Shown piece after piece: positions 63,931 through 64,000 of a stretch of DNA of 64,000 nt. The notes under the pieces were generated by a model that was given only the letters and a program-made list of their open reading frames with translations, ran no database searches and had not been told where the DNA came from. The first letter of the stretch is position 1; each line of letters opens with the position of its first letter. Source of the DNA: Acanthosoma haemorrhoidale (Eukaryota; Arthropoda; Insecta; Hemiptera; Acanthosomatidae); assembly GCA_930367205.1 (NCBI GenBank), contig OV884012.1:56069239-56133238 (forward strand), written 5' to 3'. The position numbers and the translations under genes are program-made.

Positions 63931-64000
63931 GGTCTAGGTTAGTCAAGGAGCCCCACCTTATACACGGACACTTCTATTGTATGAGTGATGTGAAACGTTT

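Overview
The window looks like insect nuclear DNA: AT-rich, intron-bearing and dense with decayed transposable elements. The only host gene I can name is the 3' part of Rdl, the ionotropic GABA receptor subunit (the dieldrin-resistance locus), on the + strand. It is carried by three exons (17761-18045, 18862-19058, 21036-21329) with consensus splice sites and matching intron phases. They encode the receptor from the end of the extracellular domain through M1, M2, M3, the cytoplasmic loop and M4 to the stop codon. The 5' exons (signal peptide and most of the ligand-binding domain) were not found and presumably lie to the left, outside the window. The insect order cannot be fixed from this sequence.

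Layout. 1-5.6 kb: a small jockey-type LINE scrap, then a 5'-truncated jockey-type LINE (about 1.83-5.61 kb) that is itself split by a younger RNase H-bearing LINE with a 12-bp target duplication. 5.6-17.7 kb: mostly AT-rich non-coding DNA, with a GC-rich non-coding island near 9.16-9.68 kb and a minus-strand LINE remnant near 16.2-16.6 kb. 17.7-21.3 kb: Rdl exons. 21.3-27 kb: very AT-rich sequence that probably contains the Rdl 3' UTR. 27-33 kb: fossils of a hAT-like element, RTE-type LINEs (reverse transcriptase and endonuclease pieces) and a mariner 5' end.

34-61 kb is a transposon graveyard. There are two LTR families, both seen only as solo or broken LTRs: family A at 36.3, 53.5 and 60.3 kb (plus a partial match at 37.8 kb), and family B at 34.3, 45.3 and 49.7 kb. 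Four of these LTRs have 5-bp target duplications (one with a mismatch). A second jockey-type LINE family ('F2', minus strand, long T-tract on the + strand) has inserted repeatedly into these LTRs and into its own earlier target duplications. A second copy of the first jockey family lies at 40.3-41.6 kb, a CR1-like reverse transcriptase scrap at 43.5 kb, and an RTE-like tail at the right edge.

The nested insertions give a relative chronology: jockey F1 before the RNase H LINE; LTR A and LTR B before LINE F2; and within F2, two cases where a later copy landed in the duplication made by an earlier one. I see no CRISPR, operon, rRNA or convincing tRNA gene. I do not see a clearly new biological system. 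The best candidates for follow-up are a short core shared by the two LTR families, the serial F2 insertions, the GC-rich island upstream of the Rdl exons, and an unrecognised hydrophobic reading frame at 49.13-49.55 kb.
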